Shown: positions 8,907 to 17,777, counted from the stretch's first letter. The stretch is 64,000 nucleotides of DNA from Symbiodinium natans (GCA_905221605.1 CAJNDS010002705.1:1-64000), one strand, 5' to 3'. The notes: generated by a model from the letters alone, not told the origin. Numbers and translations: made by a program.

Positions 8907-8978
8907 GTCAGGTTGGCCGCCAGCACCCACACGCTGTACTACGCCCCCGACTTCCCCGATGTGGGTGACATGACGAAG
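8907..8978 (+). CDS. Exon following introner B1
   Basis: 24 codons, VRLAASTHTLYYAPDFPDVG then DMTK, ending AAG|GTGACC (donor at 8979). The phase matches the upstream exon exactly. The LYYAPDF composition is protein-like; no family is certain. Confidence 0.5.
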
Positions 8979-9091
8979 GTGACCACCGAAGCTTTGTCAG
9001 GGTTGGGTAGCATTTTACATGCTTAACGGGTACTTAAACCCAACAAGGAATAGAACCATTCCCCCAACCATGAAAAAGGAAGAGGTGCCAG

Positions 9092-9207
9092 CATGGACCC
9101 TGGAGAACGACCGCGGGGTGCGCGCGAAGGTCATGCGGAAGGGCGGGAACCTGGTGGAGCTCTCCAAAGATGGACATCCGCCTCTTGGCTTCCGAAAGAT
9201 CTTTCAT
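9092..9207 (+). CDS. Aldose-1-epimerase (mutarotase)-like exon, N-terminal part
   Basis: After TGCCAG the frame reads WTLENDRGVRAKVMRKGGNL then VELSKDGHPPLGFRKIFH and CAT|GTAGG. The LENDxGVRxxVxxxGGxLxxL pattern is typical of the first strands of galactose-mutarotase-fold proteins (established for aldose 1-epimerases: LxNxxGxxxxxxxxGAxL). With the two following islands it suggests a sugar mutarotase-like protein. The join to 9392 is not phase-proven. Confidence 0.45.
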
Positions 9208-9391
9208 GTAGGAATCCCGTACGCCCCCCTTTTATTCAACCCCCCCCCCCCCCCCCCAGGCGCCCTATTACTAGATACTCCTTAGTTATAATGTAGTGTA
9301 TGGGGACAATATTAGGGGGGTAGGCAGGGTCTAGTATCGGGGGACCAGAACGAGTATGAATTCTCAAAGGGTGCGACCCTTTCCGACTTAG

Positions 9392-9497
9392 GTATGTCTG
9401 GGACAACACCAAGGGTGCAATCTACTACGGTGTGAACAGCAGCACCTTCCCTCTCACCCGCGGACTATACATCAATGGCGGTGTCCGCTTCGCTGCA
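9392..9497 (+). CDS. Mutarotase-like exon, middle part, with GA donor
   Basis: Follows ACTTAG and reads YVWDNTKGAIYYGVNSSTFP then LTRGLYINGGVRFAA. Cutting after GCA at 9497, before GAGACTTTG, joins in phase 0 to VTPEHGLYYD at 9860. This gives a sequence of the form FAAVTPEHGLYYDT, which is the expected pattern for this family. GA donors are known in dinoflagellates. Without the cut the frame stops at 9513-9515. Confidence 0.5.
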
Positions 9498-9553
9498 GAG
9501 ACTTTGCCGCAGTAATGGCGCATCATCCTACACTTATTTCCCGTGATCCAGCA

Positions 9554-9630
9554 TGTATAATATGGGGGTTTACGAAAATACCCCTAACATAGACCCCAAA
9601 TAGTAGGACTCCCTTGGAACAAGGACACCT
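9554..9630 (+). mobile_element. Family B element, truncated copy
   Basis: Starts TATGGGGGTTTACGAAAATA with the family's CCCAAATAGTAGGA core, but lacks a clear right terminal repeat. It lies inside the intron between the mutarotase-like exons at 9392 and 9860. Confidence 0.5.
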
Positions 9631-9859
9631 CCTTTTCATCGCGAGGCTATGCTTGATGCGATGCCAACAAACCACAAATCCTAAGCCACAGGGCTATGCT
9701 TTGTTACATGATCCCTTCGCGTGTGCCCTCAATTTCGGGAAGCCTTGTATGCCCCATTTGACCCTAAACTCTAAACCCTAAATCCTAAACCCTAAACCCT
9801 AAACCCTAAACCCTAAACCCAAGAACCCTTTGGGCGAGTGTCTCAAATACATCCGATAG

Positions 9860-9935
9860 GTGACTCCTGAGCATGGCCTATACTACGACACGCTCTGGGA
9901 CATTGCCTTTGAGCAGAACGAGGAGATCCCCGAGG
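9860..9935 (+). CDS. Mutarotase-like exon, C-terminal part
   Basis: After CCGATAG, 25 codons read VTPEHGLYYDTLWDIAFEQN then EEIPE, ending GAG G|GTTTAGGG (donor at 9936 formed by the telomere-like array). Phase 0 entry agrees with the exon at 9392-9497. The HGLYYDTxWDI pattern supports the mutarotase-fold assignment; catalytic residues cannot be mapped on fragments. Confidence 0.5.
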
Positions 9936-10298
9936 GTTTAGGGTCTAGGGTTTAGGGGTTTAGGGTTTGGGGTTTGGGGTTTAGGGTTTGGAATTAGGGT
10001 TTAGGCCCTAAGCCCTAAGCCCCAAACCCCTCAACCCAGCCCTCACTCATGGCGTGTACTAGAACTCCATTACTTACCGAAGAAGTTGTTCCTCACCACC
10101 ACAACACAGGGCGGTGGGGTGGAGTGGGGAGGAGGTGGGGAGGGGCATCCGCGCAACCCTAAACAAACCCTTAGGACCCAGCGAAAATCAGGAAAAACCA
10201 GATAACCATGCAACCCTAAACCCTAAATCCTGAACCCTAAAACCCTAAAGCCCTAACCCTAAACTCTAAACCCTCAAACCCCAAATCCTACACCCCAG

Positions 10299-10456
10299 CG
10301 GGTGGGATTGGCGGGCGGATTGTCTGGGGTGTCGGTTCGCGGGTCCATCTAGGGGCCCATTTCCGTCAGAATGGGTTTGTGCGGTGCAGCGAGCCGAAGT
10401 CTGCTGGGTTTAAGGTGAAACGAGAACGGCTTGTACGTTCAATGCATGATAATTAG
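10299..10456 (+). CDS. Terminal exon-like island, Gly/Arg-rich
   Basis: Follows CCCCAG; 51 codons (GGIGGRIVWGVGSRVHLGAH...) run to TAG at 10454. The frame is open where the alternatives are not. No family recognised. Confidence 0.35.
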
Positions 10457-10596
10457 CCAACGTGCTGTTGCACGGCATGCGAGTGTAGCAAAGAATTAAG
10501 AAATCGGAAGCAGACGAGAACTTGTTGAGAATCAACAGGACGAGTTACGCAGCTCAACTGACAGCTGAAGAAGCTTACCACAAAACATGACGCTCA

Positions 10597-10815
10597 TTGG
10601 ATTTCCCCAGCGGAGCAACCAGATTTTGGCTAGTTTCCATAGGGATCATAAGGGGATGGCCATGCAGCGTGCGGTTGTTTCAGAAGCCCTGCATGCTGGT
10701 GTCAGAGGAGGAGCAGTCGCGATCCATCATTCTCAGCATCACAGATTCTGCCGAGCAGCGGCGGCTGCTGAATGACACCTTGTCCTCAGATGCAGATGGG
10801 ACAGAGGTTTACTAA
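10597..10815 (+). CDS. Small ORF or terminal exon
   Basis: An open frame of about 72 codons ends at TAA 10813-10815 directly before a CCCT-rich repeat. The last 37 residues are hydrophilic and helical (SEEEQSRSIILSITDSAEQR...). The annotated 5' limit is the open frame, not a proven start; an exon may begin near 10680. Confidence 0.35.
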   Translation: MDFPSGATRFWLVSIGIIRGWPCSVRLFQKPCMLVSEEEQSRSIILSITDSAEQRRLLNDTLSSDADGTEVY

Positions 10816-11142
10816 ACCCTAAAACCCTGGACCCTACTTGGAGGGTTGGGGGACCTAGTAAGTAGATAGTAAATCGACTTATAAGTACCCTAAACAGGAC
10901 CCTGATTGGAGTTATCCCACTTAAAAAACCCGCAACCCGCAACCCTAAACTCTAAGCTCATTGGAGGGTTTTGGATTTATTGTTCAGCTCTCCCTGCCCA
11001 TCCCTGCCCCCTCCCCCTCCCCTCCCTTCCCTATCGACCAAAAACCCTGAACCCTCAACCTTAACCCGAACAGTACAACAGACCATAATCCCTTTTATAA
11101 CCGCTATCAGGAATGTCTATTTTTTTGCAGGTTTCTCAAGCA

Positions 11143-11153
11143 AGTAGTAGTAC

Positions 11154-11244
<91 letters not shown>

Positions 11245-11290
11245 CGTCGTCGTCGTCGTCATCATCATCGTAGTAGTAGTAGGAGGAGGA
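11143..11290. repeat. (AGT)n microsatellite, about 35 units, grading to CGT/CAT/AGG
   Basis: A nearly pure AGT tract followed by CGT, CAT and AGG runs. It generates poly-Ser (+) and poly-Thr (-) ORFs that are not credible genes. Confidence 0.85.
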
Positions 11291-11727
11291 GGAGTATTGG
11301 TGGATGTGACCGAGGTCTGAGGGGCGCTACGCAGGACCTGATGGAGTCCCGATGAGTGCCTCGGCTCAGTAACTCCACAGGTTTCGGATTGCAAGTTTAA
11401 CGTTTGGGTTTGGTTGAGGATTGTCAAAGAGCCATCAAGCATAGTTCCGCTTTCCCAGATGATGTTGAGCAAAGCCTAAACCCTAAACCCTAAGCCCTAA
11501 CCAAAACCCCAAAACCCTAAGGCCTAAGCCCTCGGCCCTAAACCCTAAACCCACTTGGTCACGAACCTGTCATTGGCCTGAGCATCTGGACAGGTAAAGG
11601 CTTCTATAGGGAGGTATAAGGTACCCAATTCCCTGACTCCCTAGAGCAAGTAGGGTTTCGGATTTAGGGTTTAGGGTTTAGGGTTTAGGGTTCAGGGTTG
11701 CGAGTTTCGGGTTCAGGGTTTATCTCG

Positions 11728-11799
11728 CATGTTCCGAAGTTTTCGAAGCTGCCTGGCATCCTAACCTTCACAGCTTCCGGGAACATGTTGCAGCAAACC
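11728..11799 (+). CDS. Exon-like island
   Basis: HVPKFSKLPGILTFTASGNM then LQQT, ending ACC|GTAGACCC (GT donor at 11800). A G-rich array precedes and a long CCCTAAAA array follows. No family recognised. Confidence 0.35.
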
Positions 11800-11806
11800 G
11801 TAGACC

Positions 11807-12085
11807 CTAAACCCTAAACCTGAAACCCTAAAACCCTAAAACCCTAAAACCCTAAAACCCTAAAACCCTAAAACCCTAAAACCCTAGAACCCAAAAACCC
11901 TAAAACCCTAAAAACCTAAAACCCTAAAACCCTAAAACCCTAAAACCCTAAAACCCTAAAACCCTAAAACCCTAAAACCCTAAAACCCTAAAACCCTAAA
12001 ACCCTAAAACCCTAAAACCCTAAAACCCTAAAACCCTAAAACCCTAAAACCCTAAAACCCTAAACCCTAAACCCTGAACCCTAAA
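11807..12085. repeat. CCCTAAAA octamer array
   Basis: About 30 copies of the 8-bp variant CCCTAAAA, flanked by ordinary CCCTAAA. A changed unit length maintained over 250 bp shows local expansion of a mutant repeat. Confidence 0.9.
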
Positions 12086-12242
12086 CCCTTAGCCCTAAAC
12101 CCCAAACCCAAAACGGCCAAGGGCCCACTCTAGGTGTGTTTCCGTGGGGGCCCCTTACTTTGGACCTTCAGTCGCAGAAGCGCGAGGCAGTCTGGAGCCC
12201 TAAGCCCGAAAAGTTTAGGGTTTAGGGTTTAGGGTTTAGGGT

Positions 12243-12354
12243 TTATGGGGAATTCCGCAGTTAGGGGTACCTTCTTTGGGGTCCTTACTATAAGGGGATC
12301 CTGCCATTGAGGATCTATATTGGGGCTCCCCTAGTTTCATAAACCCCCATACAG
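12243..12354 (-). mobile_element. Family B element in reverse orientation
   Basis: Reads as the complement of B1-type copies (GGGGTCCTTACTATAAGGGGATCCT...GTTTCATAAACCCCCATACAG). The ends still provide a right-hand AG. No in-phase exon pair can be shown here. Confidence 0.5.
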
Positions 12355-12451
12355 GGTGTCGGGTGTAGGGCCGTAGGGTTTAGCGTTCATCCTATAAAGC
12401 CCCTAAACCCTAAACCCTAAGCCCTAAACCCTAAACCCTAAAACCTTGCAG

Positions 12452-12558
12452 GTGCTTACCCCGTCACCAACCTCGTCTTCCGGTTCTGGATCACTCTGCG
12501 GGCAGGGGAGGACTACGTGCGGCTACGGGGTGTGCTTCGGCTCCAGCGAAAGATGTGA
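12452..12558 (+). CDS. Terminal exon-like island
   Basis: After ACCTTGCAG the frame reads AYPVTNLVFRFWITLRAGED then YVRLRGVLRLQRKM and TGA 12556-12558. A C-rich array precedes. The central part is moderately hydrophobic. No family recognised. Confidence 0.45.
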
Positions 12559-12646
12559 TTTGTGTGGTTTAGGGTTTAGGGTGTAGGGTTTAGGGTTTAG
12601 GGTTTAGGGTTTAGGGCTTCTGTCAGTGTTCCGCTTGCAAAGGTGA

Positions 12647-12718
12647 CTTGTTGAAAACCCCCTGCGAAAGATCACCCGCCAAGCCCGAACGACAGAATGC
12701 ACGTCGCCCTACCTGGAG
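12647..12718 (+). CDS. Exon-like island
   Basis: LVENPLRKITRQARTTECTS then PYLE, ending GAG|GTGGGTTTAGGG. The donor lies at the start of a G-rich array that leads into introner A11. Confidence 0.45.
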
Positions 12719-12758
12719 GTGGGTTTAGGGTTTAGGGTTTCGGGTTAAGGGTTAAGGG

Positions 12759-12862
12759 TACTGTTAGCCACAGTTATACGCCTACTTATAACCTACTTAG
12801 GGGACTTAGGGGGCTTCTACGTGCAGTTATCATGAGGGTCAGAAGTACCCTGAACCTCCAAG
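12759..12862. mobile_element. Family A introner-like element A11
   Basis: From GGTACTGTTAGCCACAG to GTACCCTGAACCTCCAAG, a shortened and diverged member. The AG at 12861-12862 is followed by a coding-like frame (YLDIKRCSCLK). Confidence 0.45.
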
Positions 12863-12895
12863 TACCTTGACATCAAACGCTGCTCTTGCCTCAAG
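12863..12895 (+). CDS. Very short exon-like piece after introner A11
   Basis: YLDIKRCSCLK, then the sequence enters a family F repeat (AGAGCCCAATACTCC). Placed only by the acceptor of A11. Confidence 0.25.
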
Positions 12896-12957
12896 AGCCC
12901 AATACTCCCCTTACTTAAGCAATATACCTTACATCAGATTAAGGGCCCCTCGCCTAA

Positions 12958-13078
12958 ACCCTAAACCCTAAGCCCTAATCCTTAATCCCTAAACCCTAAA
13001 CCCTAAACCCTGAACCCTAAACCCTAAACCCTAAACCCTAAACCCTAAACCCTAAACCCTAAACCCTAAACCCTAAAC
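12958..13078. repeat. CCCTAAA array
   Basis: About sixteen units leading directly into the exon at 13082. Confidence 0.85.
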
Positions 13079-13081
13079 TGG

Positions 13082-13180
13082 GGCTCTCTGGGTGACGAGG
13101 AAGTTATCAACCCGACGGCTGCAGATGCCAAGGGTGCAGCGTGGATGCCCATGACATTCCCCATTGATGAGGACACGGCC
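13082..13180 (+). CDS. Exon joined in phase to 13260 across a telomere-cored introner
   Basis: 33 codons, GSLGDEEVINPTAADAKGAA then WMPMTFPIDEDTA, ending GCC|GTACC, phase 0. Removing 13181-13259 continues as YASCLGEGFTS... It is likely part of a membrane protein, given the hydrophobic segment in the next exon. Confidence 0.5.
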
Positions 13181-13259
13181 GTACCTTGGAGGTTCAGGGT
13201 TTAGGGTTTAGGGTTTAGGGTTTGATGATTGGGGTATTCAGTACCCATGGACCTCCAAG
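13181..13259 (+). mobile_element. Chimeric 79-nt intron: family A ends with a TTTAGGG core
   Basis: The left end GTACCTTGGAGGTTCAGGG and right end CAGTACCCATGGACCTCCAAG are family A termini. The middle is four TTTAGGG-like units. It has GT at 13181 and AG at 13258-13259. Coding frame is continuous across it. It shows directly that introner ends and telomere-like repeats co-occur in one intron. Confidence 0.6.
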
Positions 13260-13340
13260 TACGCTTCGTGTTTGGGGGAGGGCTTCACCAGTTGCGCCAG
13301 AATTTGCAGCATTACGCTTACGAGCATCGTGCTCGCCGTG
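13260..13340 (+). CDS. Exon encoding a probable membrane segment
   Basis: YASCLGEGFTSCARICSITL then TSIVLAVML: about 18 hydrophobic residues suited to one transmembrane helix. The 3' limit is uncertain; the frame stays open to about 13391, where it runs through CCCTCAACCC-like sequence. Confidence 0.45.
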
Positions 13341-13666
13341 ATGCTAAGCCTTCAGCCCTCAACCCTAAAGACACTAGCCAGCAACTCCTCTTAGCCTTCA
13401 TAGTCTTTAGGATAACCACCACTATGCCCCGTTCTTGTCATCACTCTCGGAGGTGGTTTATAAATAGGGTTATGGTGCCTTGCCAAGGGTTTAGGAGACC
13501 CCCCAAACCCCAAGATCTTGTCGGCCACCCGCCCGCACAGGGTTTAGTGTTTCGGGTTTAGGGTTTAGCGTTTCGGGTTTAGGGTTTAGGGTTTCGGGTT
13601 TAGGGTTTAGGGTTTAGCATTTCGGGTTAGGTTTCGGGTTTAGGGTTGCCGAACCCTAAACTCCAG

Positions 13667-13744
13667 GCCCCCTGTGTGAAATTTGGCAAGCTGGATGCAC
13701 AAGCAAGGGGCTTCCTCGAGGTCCTATTGGAAGCCCAGTGGTGA
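13667..13744 (+). CDS. Terminal exon-like island
   Basis: Follows CTCCAG; 25 codons APCVKFGKLDAQARGFLEVL then LEAQW and TGA 13742-13744. Protein-like and helical. No family recognised. Confidence 0.45.
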   Translation, partial: APCVKFGKLDAQARGFLEVLLEAQW

Positions 13745-13917
13745 AGCACACATAGGACGTACCGAGCCTAGAGCCTGTAGCGCTTCTGTTTGATTTCGAA
13801 ACACAGCTTCAACCCGGAAAACCTTCACCTTAAACCCCTGGCTTGACCCCGGCATAGGGTCACTTCTCCAAAGAATGTCCCTTCTTGGGCACCCTAATTA
13901 CTAGGGCTGAGGGAAGT

Positions 13918-14004
13918 GACCATACGCACCATCTTCGGCGCGAGGACTCGCAGATCATTACGCCGCAGGTGTACCGTTTTAAGAGCGAAGCTTGGCAGAA
14001 GTAA
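13918..14004 (+). CDS. Terminal exon-like island
   Basis: DHTHHLRREDSQIITPQVYR then FKSEAWQK and TAA 14002-14004. The 5' limit is not defined by a clear acceptor. Confidence 0.35.
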   Translation, partial: DHTHHLRREDSQIITPQVYRFKSEAWQK

Positions 14005-14024
14005 GCTCCGGCACCTTGGACATT

Positions 14025-14316
14025 CCCAACCCTAAGCCCGAAGCCCGAAGCCCTAAGCCCTTAGCCCTAAGCCCTAAGCCCTCAGCCCTAAGCCCTAAGC
14101 CCTGCACCCTAAGCCCTAAGCCCTAAGCCCTAAGCCCTAAGCCCTAAGCCCTAAGCCCTAAGCCCTAAGCCCTAAGCCCTAAGCCCTAAGCCCTAAGCCC
14201 TAAGCCCTACGCCCTAAGCCCTAAGCCCTAAGCCCTAAGCCCTAAGCCCTAAGCCCTAAGCCCTAAGCCCTAAGCCCTAAGCCCTAAGCCCTAAGCCCTA
14301 AGCCCTAAGCCCTAAG
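14025..14316. repeat. CCCTAAG array, about 40 units
   Basis: A long, homogeneous block of CCCTAAG (TTAGGGC on -), a variant of the standard heptamer. Uniformity over 290 bp implies recent local amplification. Confidence 0.9.
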
Positions 14317-14610
14317 ACAAGCGATCATGTAGAACCCCAAAGCCTTGCTCCCACCTTTAGGGTTTAGGGTTTAGGGTTTAGGGTTATACCGTTATACCCA
14401 AAGAGCCCACTACCCTTTTGAAGGAACATGCCTCAACTTGCATAGGGATCCTGAATACGATTTATGGCATATACCTCATTTTTGGGGGTATTGGGCTCTG
14501 AGCGTAGTTCTTTTGAAAGGGTTTCGGGTTTAGGGGCTTTTAGGGACTTCGGGAATGAGCGTCCCTGAAAGGGTTGTTTAGGGGGTTATAAAGTCTTACC
14601 TACGGCTCAG

Positions 14611-14709
14611 GACGACTGGTGCTACCGAGACTTGCCCAAGGTTTTCCGCTGGGACAGCCTCTCATCCCATGTCGAGATCAGGGGGGAATGCATGTTCGGG
14701 ATCTTGCCC
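14611..14709 (+). CDS. Exon-like island
   Basis: After GGCTCAG the frame reads DDWCYRDLPKVFRWDSLSSH then VEIRGECMFGILP before CCCCAAACC repeats. Aromatic-rich and coding-like; no family recognised. Confidence 0.45.
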
Positions 14710-14822
14710 CCAAACCAACCCCAAACCCCAAACCCTAAACCCTAAACCCTCAACCCTCAACCCTAAATCCTCAACCCTAAACCCTAAACCCTCAACCCTA
14801 AACCCTAAAGGATCATCCTCAG

Positions 14823-14901
14823 GGCCTCCTACAGCTGTTTTCCTATCGGCCTTTTTTACCTCGTCAATGGTGGAGATCTTCAGTCAGCGCGCTGTGGTCA
14901 G
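14823..14901 (+). CDS. Exon-like island
   Basis: After ATCCTCAG: ASYSCFPIGLFYLVNGGDLQ then SARCGQ, followed by family A copy A12. Coding-like hydrophobic stretch. Confidence 0.4.
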
Positions 14902-14907
14902 GGGAGG

Positions 14908-15028
14908 ATTGAAGGTTCACGGGTACTTAAACGTAGGGTTCTAGGAAACCTAAGGAAGGTTAGAAGTCGAGTTAGCCGACTTGTATCCCTACTCATACGC
15001 ACCCATGAACCTCCAAGTAGGTATTTAG
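14908..15028 (+). mobile_element. Family A introner-like element A12 with 8-nt 3' extension
   Basis: From GATTGAAGGTTCACGGGTAC to CACCCATGAACCTCCAAGTAG at 15020. The in-frame TAG at 15026-15028 shows that the splice acceptor, if used, is the AG at 15027-15028 rather than the element's own end. Confidence 0.45.
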
Positions 15029-15134
15029 GGCTTCCGCTCGCACGCAGCAGGGTTTCCCACGGTGGAAATTGCGCCACTTTTTGACAACCCCACACTCTTA
15101 TCCCCAAATGGCGTGGGCCACAAAGCCTATCTTG
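15029..15134 (+). CDS. Exon joined in phase to 15254 across a family D element
   Basis: GFRSHAAGFPTVEIAPLFDN then PTLLSPNGVGHKAYL, ending CTT G|GTAGCC, phase 1. Joins G + CT to continue as AKAKPKRIEPQ. Both sides are coding-like. Unknown product. Confidence 0.45.
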
Positions 15135-15253
15135 GTAGCCCAGTGGAACCGTACCCTTTTTGCCCCTTATTGGCGCGAGGGTTCCGAATAAAGTCCAAGC
15201 CCGAGAAGGGTACCCTCATTATAGTGTGATAGTGTGGTTACTTGGCTACCAAG
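15135..15253 (+). mobile_element. Family D introner-like element D1
   Basis: From GTAGCCCAGTGGAACCG to GGTTACTTGGCTACCAAG, GT...AG with inverted ends (TTGGTAGCC / GGCTACCAA). Related copies are at 21704-21812 and 23653-23728. Frame is maintained across it. Confidence 0.5.
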
Positions 15254-15363
15254 CTAAGGCAAAGCCTAAACGTATTGAACCCCAGTCCTCAGTTGAGTTT
15301 ATCCCTCATGTCCTTATGGGGTTTGGGGTCTGTAGGGCCAGAGACGGTGAAGTTTCTACCTGA
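15254..15363 (+). CDS. Terminal exon after family D introner
   Basis: AKAKPKRIEPQSSVEFIPHV then LMGFGVCRARDGEVST and TGA 15361-15363. A second frame is also open through 15451 (ending ...CPEATVYVSDSSEFVVLGK), so the true reading frame is not settled. Confidence 0.4.
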
Positions 15364-15480
15364 CCGATCACGACACTCTGCTTTTGAACCGTGTCCGGAA
15401 GCAACCGTGTACGTTTCTGATTCTAGCGAGTTCGTTGTTCTTGGCAAGTAGTGTAGAGTGCCTTTCAGGAGATGACGCAT

Positions 15481-15582
15481 GTCTACTACTTGCTTAAGAA
15501 CCCCCCCAAAACAAAACTACTCTTCCGTGTATGGGCAATATTCGGATTATTTTACTTTTCTGGTGTTTCTTAAGCAAAACAG
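15481..15582 (+). mobile_element. Family C introner-like element C2
   Basis: GTCTACTACTTGCTTAAGAA at the left and CTTAAGCAAAACAG at the right, with GT and AG at the ends. No exon pair could be joined. Confidence 0.5.
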
Positions 15583-15594
15583 GAATGGGGGGTT

Positions 15595-16072
15595 AGCCTA
15601 AACCCTAATCCCTAATCCCTAATCCCTAAACCCCAAACCCCAAAACCAAACCCCAGACCCCAGACCCCAGACCCCAGACCCCAGACCCCAGACCCCAAAC
15701 CCTAAACCCTAAACCCTAAACCCTAAACCCTAAACCCTAAACCCTAAACCCTAAACCCTAAACCCTAAACCCTAAACCCTAAACCCTAAACCCTAAACCC
15801 TAAACCCTAAACCCTAAACCCGAAACCCGAAACCCTAAACCCGATCCTAAAAATGGGGGGAAGAGCCCAAGGTCAACCGGAGCTCGCTCGGCCGGCAAAA
15901 TGGAAGGACCTGGGCCCCTAAGCCCTGAGCCCTAAGCCCTACACCCTAAGCCCTAAGCCCTAAACCCTAAACCCTAAACCCTAAACCCTAAGCCCTAAGC
16001 CCTAAACCCTAAACCCTAAACCCTAAACCCTAAACCCTAAACCCTAAACCCTAAACCCTAAACCCTAAACTC
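15595..16072. repeat. Composite array: CCCCAGA, CCCTAAA, CCCTAAG
   Basis: 15650-15695 is a CAGACCC block, 15695-15840 is CCCTAAA with terminal CCCGAAA, and 15920-16072 is mixed CCCTAAG and CCCTAAA. A unique 80-bp insert lies at 15841-15918. Confidence 0.85.
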
Positions 16073-16269
16073 TCCTCGGGAATGGTCAGGTTCAGCGCTC
16101 AGAGTTAAGGCCATTCGGGGGTTTAGTGGCTTAGGTGCCCACCCACGAACACGGCAAGCGTGTACCCAACAGTTGGAATCCCACAGTCTTTAGGGTTTAG
16201 GGTTTAGGGTCCTGCTGTCAAGGAGCGGGGCGGACCTAAAAAGTGGGTGGTATGTAGTAGGGTTTTTAA

Positions 16270-16371
16270 ATGGCCTCCAATTGGGTCCTCTTTTTGGGAG
16301 TACTTGTTTTCTTCTTTGCGCGCACTTGCAAAACGCCAAACCTGTACATCAGCACGGAGCCCTGCACCTTA
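16270..16371 (+). CDS. Possible first exon with signal peptide or membrane anchor
   Basis: ATG, then MASNWVLFLGVLVFFFARTC followed by KTPNLYISTEPCTL. About 15 hydrophobic residues directly after the start fit a signal peptide or anchor. The frame runs into CCCAAAG repeats, so the 3' limit is uncertain. Confidence 0.4.
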
Positions 16372-16464
16372 AACCCAAAGCCCAAAGCCCTAAACCCTAA
16401 GCCCTAAACCCGAAACCCTAAACCCTAAAACCCAAACCCCAAACCCCAAGCCCCAGCCAAGAGT

Positions 16465-16532
16465 CCAACTCCAATGCAGGAGATGTGCATCTTCTACGAC
16501 TACCCTCAGCCTCCCAGCGCAGTGTTTCGGAG
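16465..16532 (+). CDS. Exon-like island
   Basis: SPTPMQEMCIFYDYPQPPSA then VFR, ending before GGTCTAGGG. Tyr/Pro-rich. The island lies between C-rich and G-rich telomere-like sequence. Confidence 0.35.
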
Positions 16533-16706
16533 GGTCTAGGGTTGAGGGATTTCGGGCTTAAGGTCGGGATGGCTTAGGGTTTAGGGCTTGAAGTCGGATT
16601 TTGGCAAGCGGGTGAAAGCGACAATGGTCAGAACCACGAGAGATGGACGAATGATGTAAAGCCTCAAGCCTCAACCCCCCAAAACCCTATGCAACAAAAA
16701 CACTAA

Positions 16707-16830
16707 AACCCTAAACCCTAAACCCTAAACCCTAAACCCTAAACCCTAAACCCTAAACCCTAAACCCTAAACCCTAAACCCTAAACCCTGAACCCTGAAC
16801 CCTGAACCCTGAACCCTGAACCTTGAACCC
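16707..16830. repeat. CCCTAAA then CCCTGAA array
   Basis: About twelve CCCTAAA units change abruptly to CCCTGAA, ending at the exon-like island at 16833. Confidence 0.85.
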
Positions 16831-16832
16831 TG

Positions 16833-17021
16833 CCAAGACTCCCTCCGGCCCAGCCGACTCTCTCTTCTGGGCACCCCAAACTGAACGCGAGGATCATCAG
16901 CACCCCCACTCGAATCATGGAGTATGCCTCAAACCGTACGGAGGTCCTAGTAGATGTTAGGGTCCATGGCTCTATTCACGGGGGTGGTTGGGCTTTCTAT
17001 GCTGTTGTGCAAACCTACTGA
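16833..17021 (+). CDS. Longest terminal exon-like island of the mosaic
   Basis: 62 codons ending TGA 17019-17021. The core reads PKLNARIISTPTRIMEYASN then RTEVLVDVRVHGSIHGGGWA and FYAVVQTY. Alternating polar and hydrophobic residues suggest a beta-rich segment. No family recognised. A C-rich array lies upstream. Confidence 0.5.
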   Translation, partial: PRLPPAQPTLSSGHPKLNARIISTPTRIMEYASNRTEVLVDVRVHGSIHGGGWAFYAVVQTY

Positions 17022-17614
17022 GCCCAGAATGATCCTTTCCTGATCCCTGTTTGTGTCATAGTGTCAACTACCCCCAATTCCCAAAGTGTAAACTACCCCA
17101 AATTCCCATATGAGACAGCCCCAAGTTCAAATCAATAGATTTAGCAACTATTGTTCAACCTTTTCCGCAAACACTGCCACTGTCTTTCGCAACGTGCCAG
17201 GTTCAAGGTTGAGGGTCTGGGGTTGGCTTGCTAGGGTCACAGCAGGGTTGTCATGTCACGATCCATGCTCGAACTGCCCGCAACGATTTAGGGTTTAGGG
17301 TTTAGGGTTTAGGGTTTAGGGTTACCACGTATACCGTCATGGCCGATCGTCCTTGTCAGTGACTATACAAGGCTGATGTACGCTGGAGCTATTGATGCAT
17401 CTCCGGTATTCTTCGTAGTCTTCCTTTACATTTTACATCTACATGTATTTCGGTCCTAAGATCATGTAGGAACTTGGGTGCACAAGAAGAGCAAACAGTA
17501 CTATAGCTTCTTTCCACATAGCTGTGGTGTCTCATATTCTCAGCAGTCCTACCTCTTCTTGTTTCCTTCCTTCGTTAGTTCCTGATCCTAAAGCTCTACA
17601 GGGTATTGTAAGGA
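17022..17614. other. Stretch without recognised gene
   Basis: Contains a short TTTAGGG array at 17286-17322 and an AT-richer segment (17340-17600) with no convincing frame. A 62-codon open frame at 17110-17298 is not protein-like at its end, where it reads through TTTAGGG. Confidence 0.4.
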
Positions 17615-17746
17615 TTACTTGGAGGTTCATGGTACTTAATTCCCAATTAGAACTGTCCTTGTAACCCACTTATAAGCCCTCCAAGTGCCCTAATCTTGTT
17701 ATAAATACAGTTCTAATTGGTAAATAAGTATCATGAACCTCCAAGT
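17615..17746. mobile_element. Family A introner-like element A3
   Basis: TTACTTGGAGGTTCATGG and CATGAACCTCCAAGTA ends with an interior inverted AATTAGAACTG. Diverged from A1 (subfamily CTTGGAGG). Confidence 0.55.
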
Positions 17747-17777
17747 ATAGTATATTGGGGGATCCTTTCTCTGGGAA

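Noticed and set aside
11107-11472. Poly-Ser and poly-Thr ORFs
   Set aside because: They result from an AGT microsatellite read in frame.
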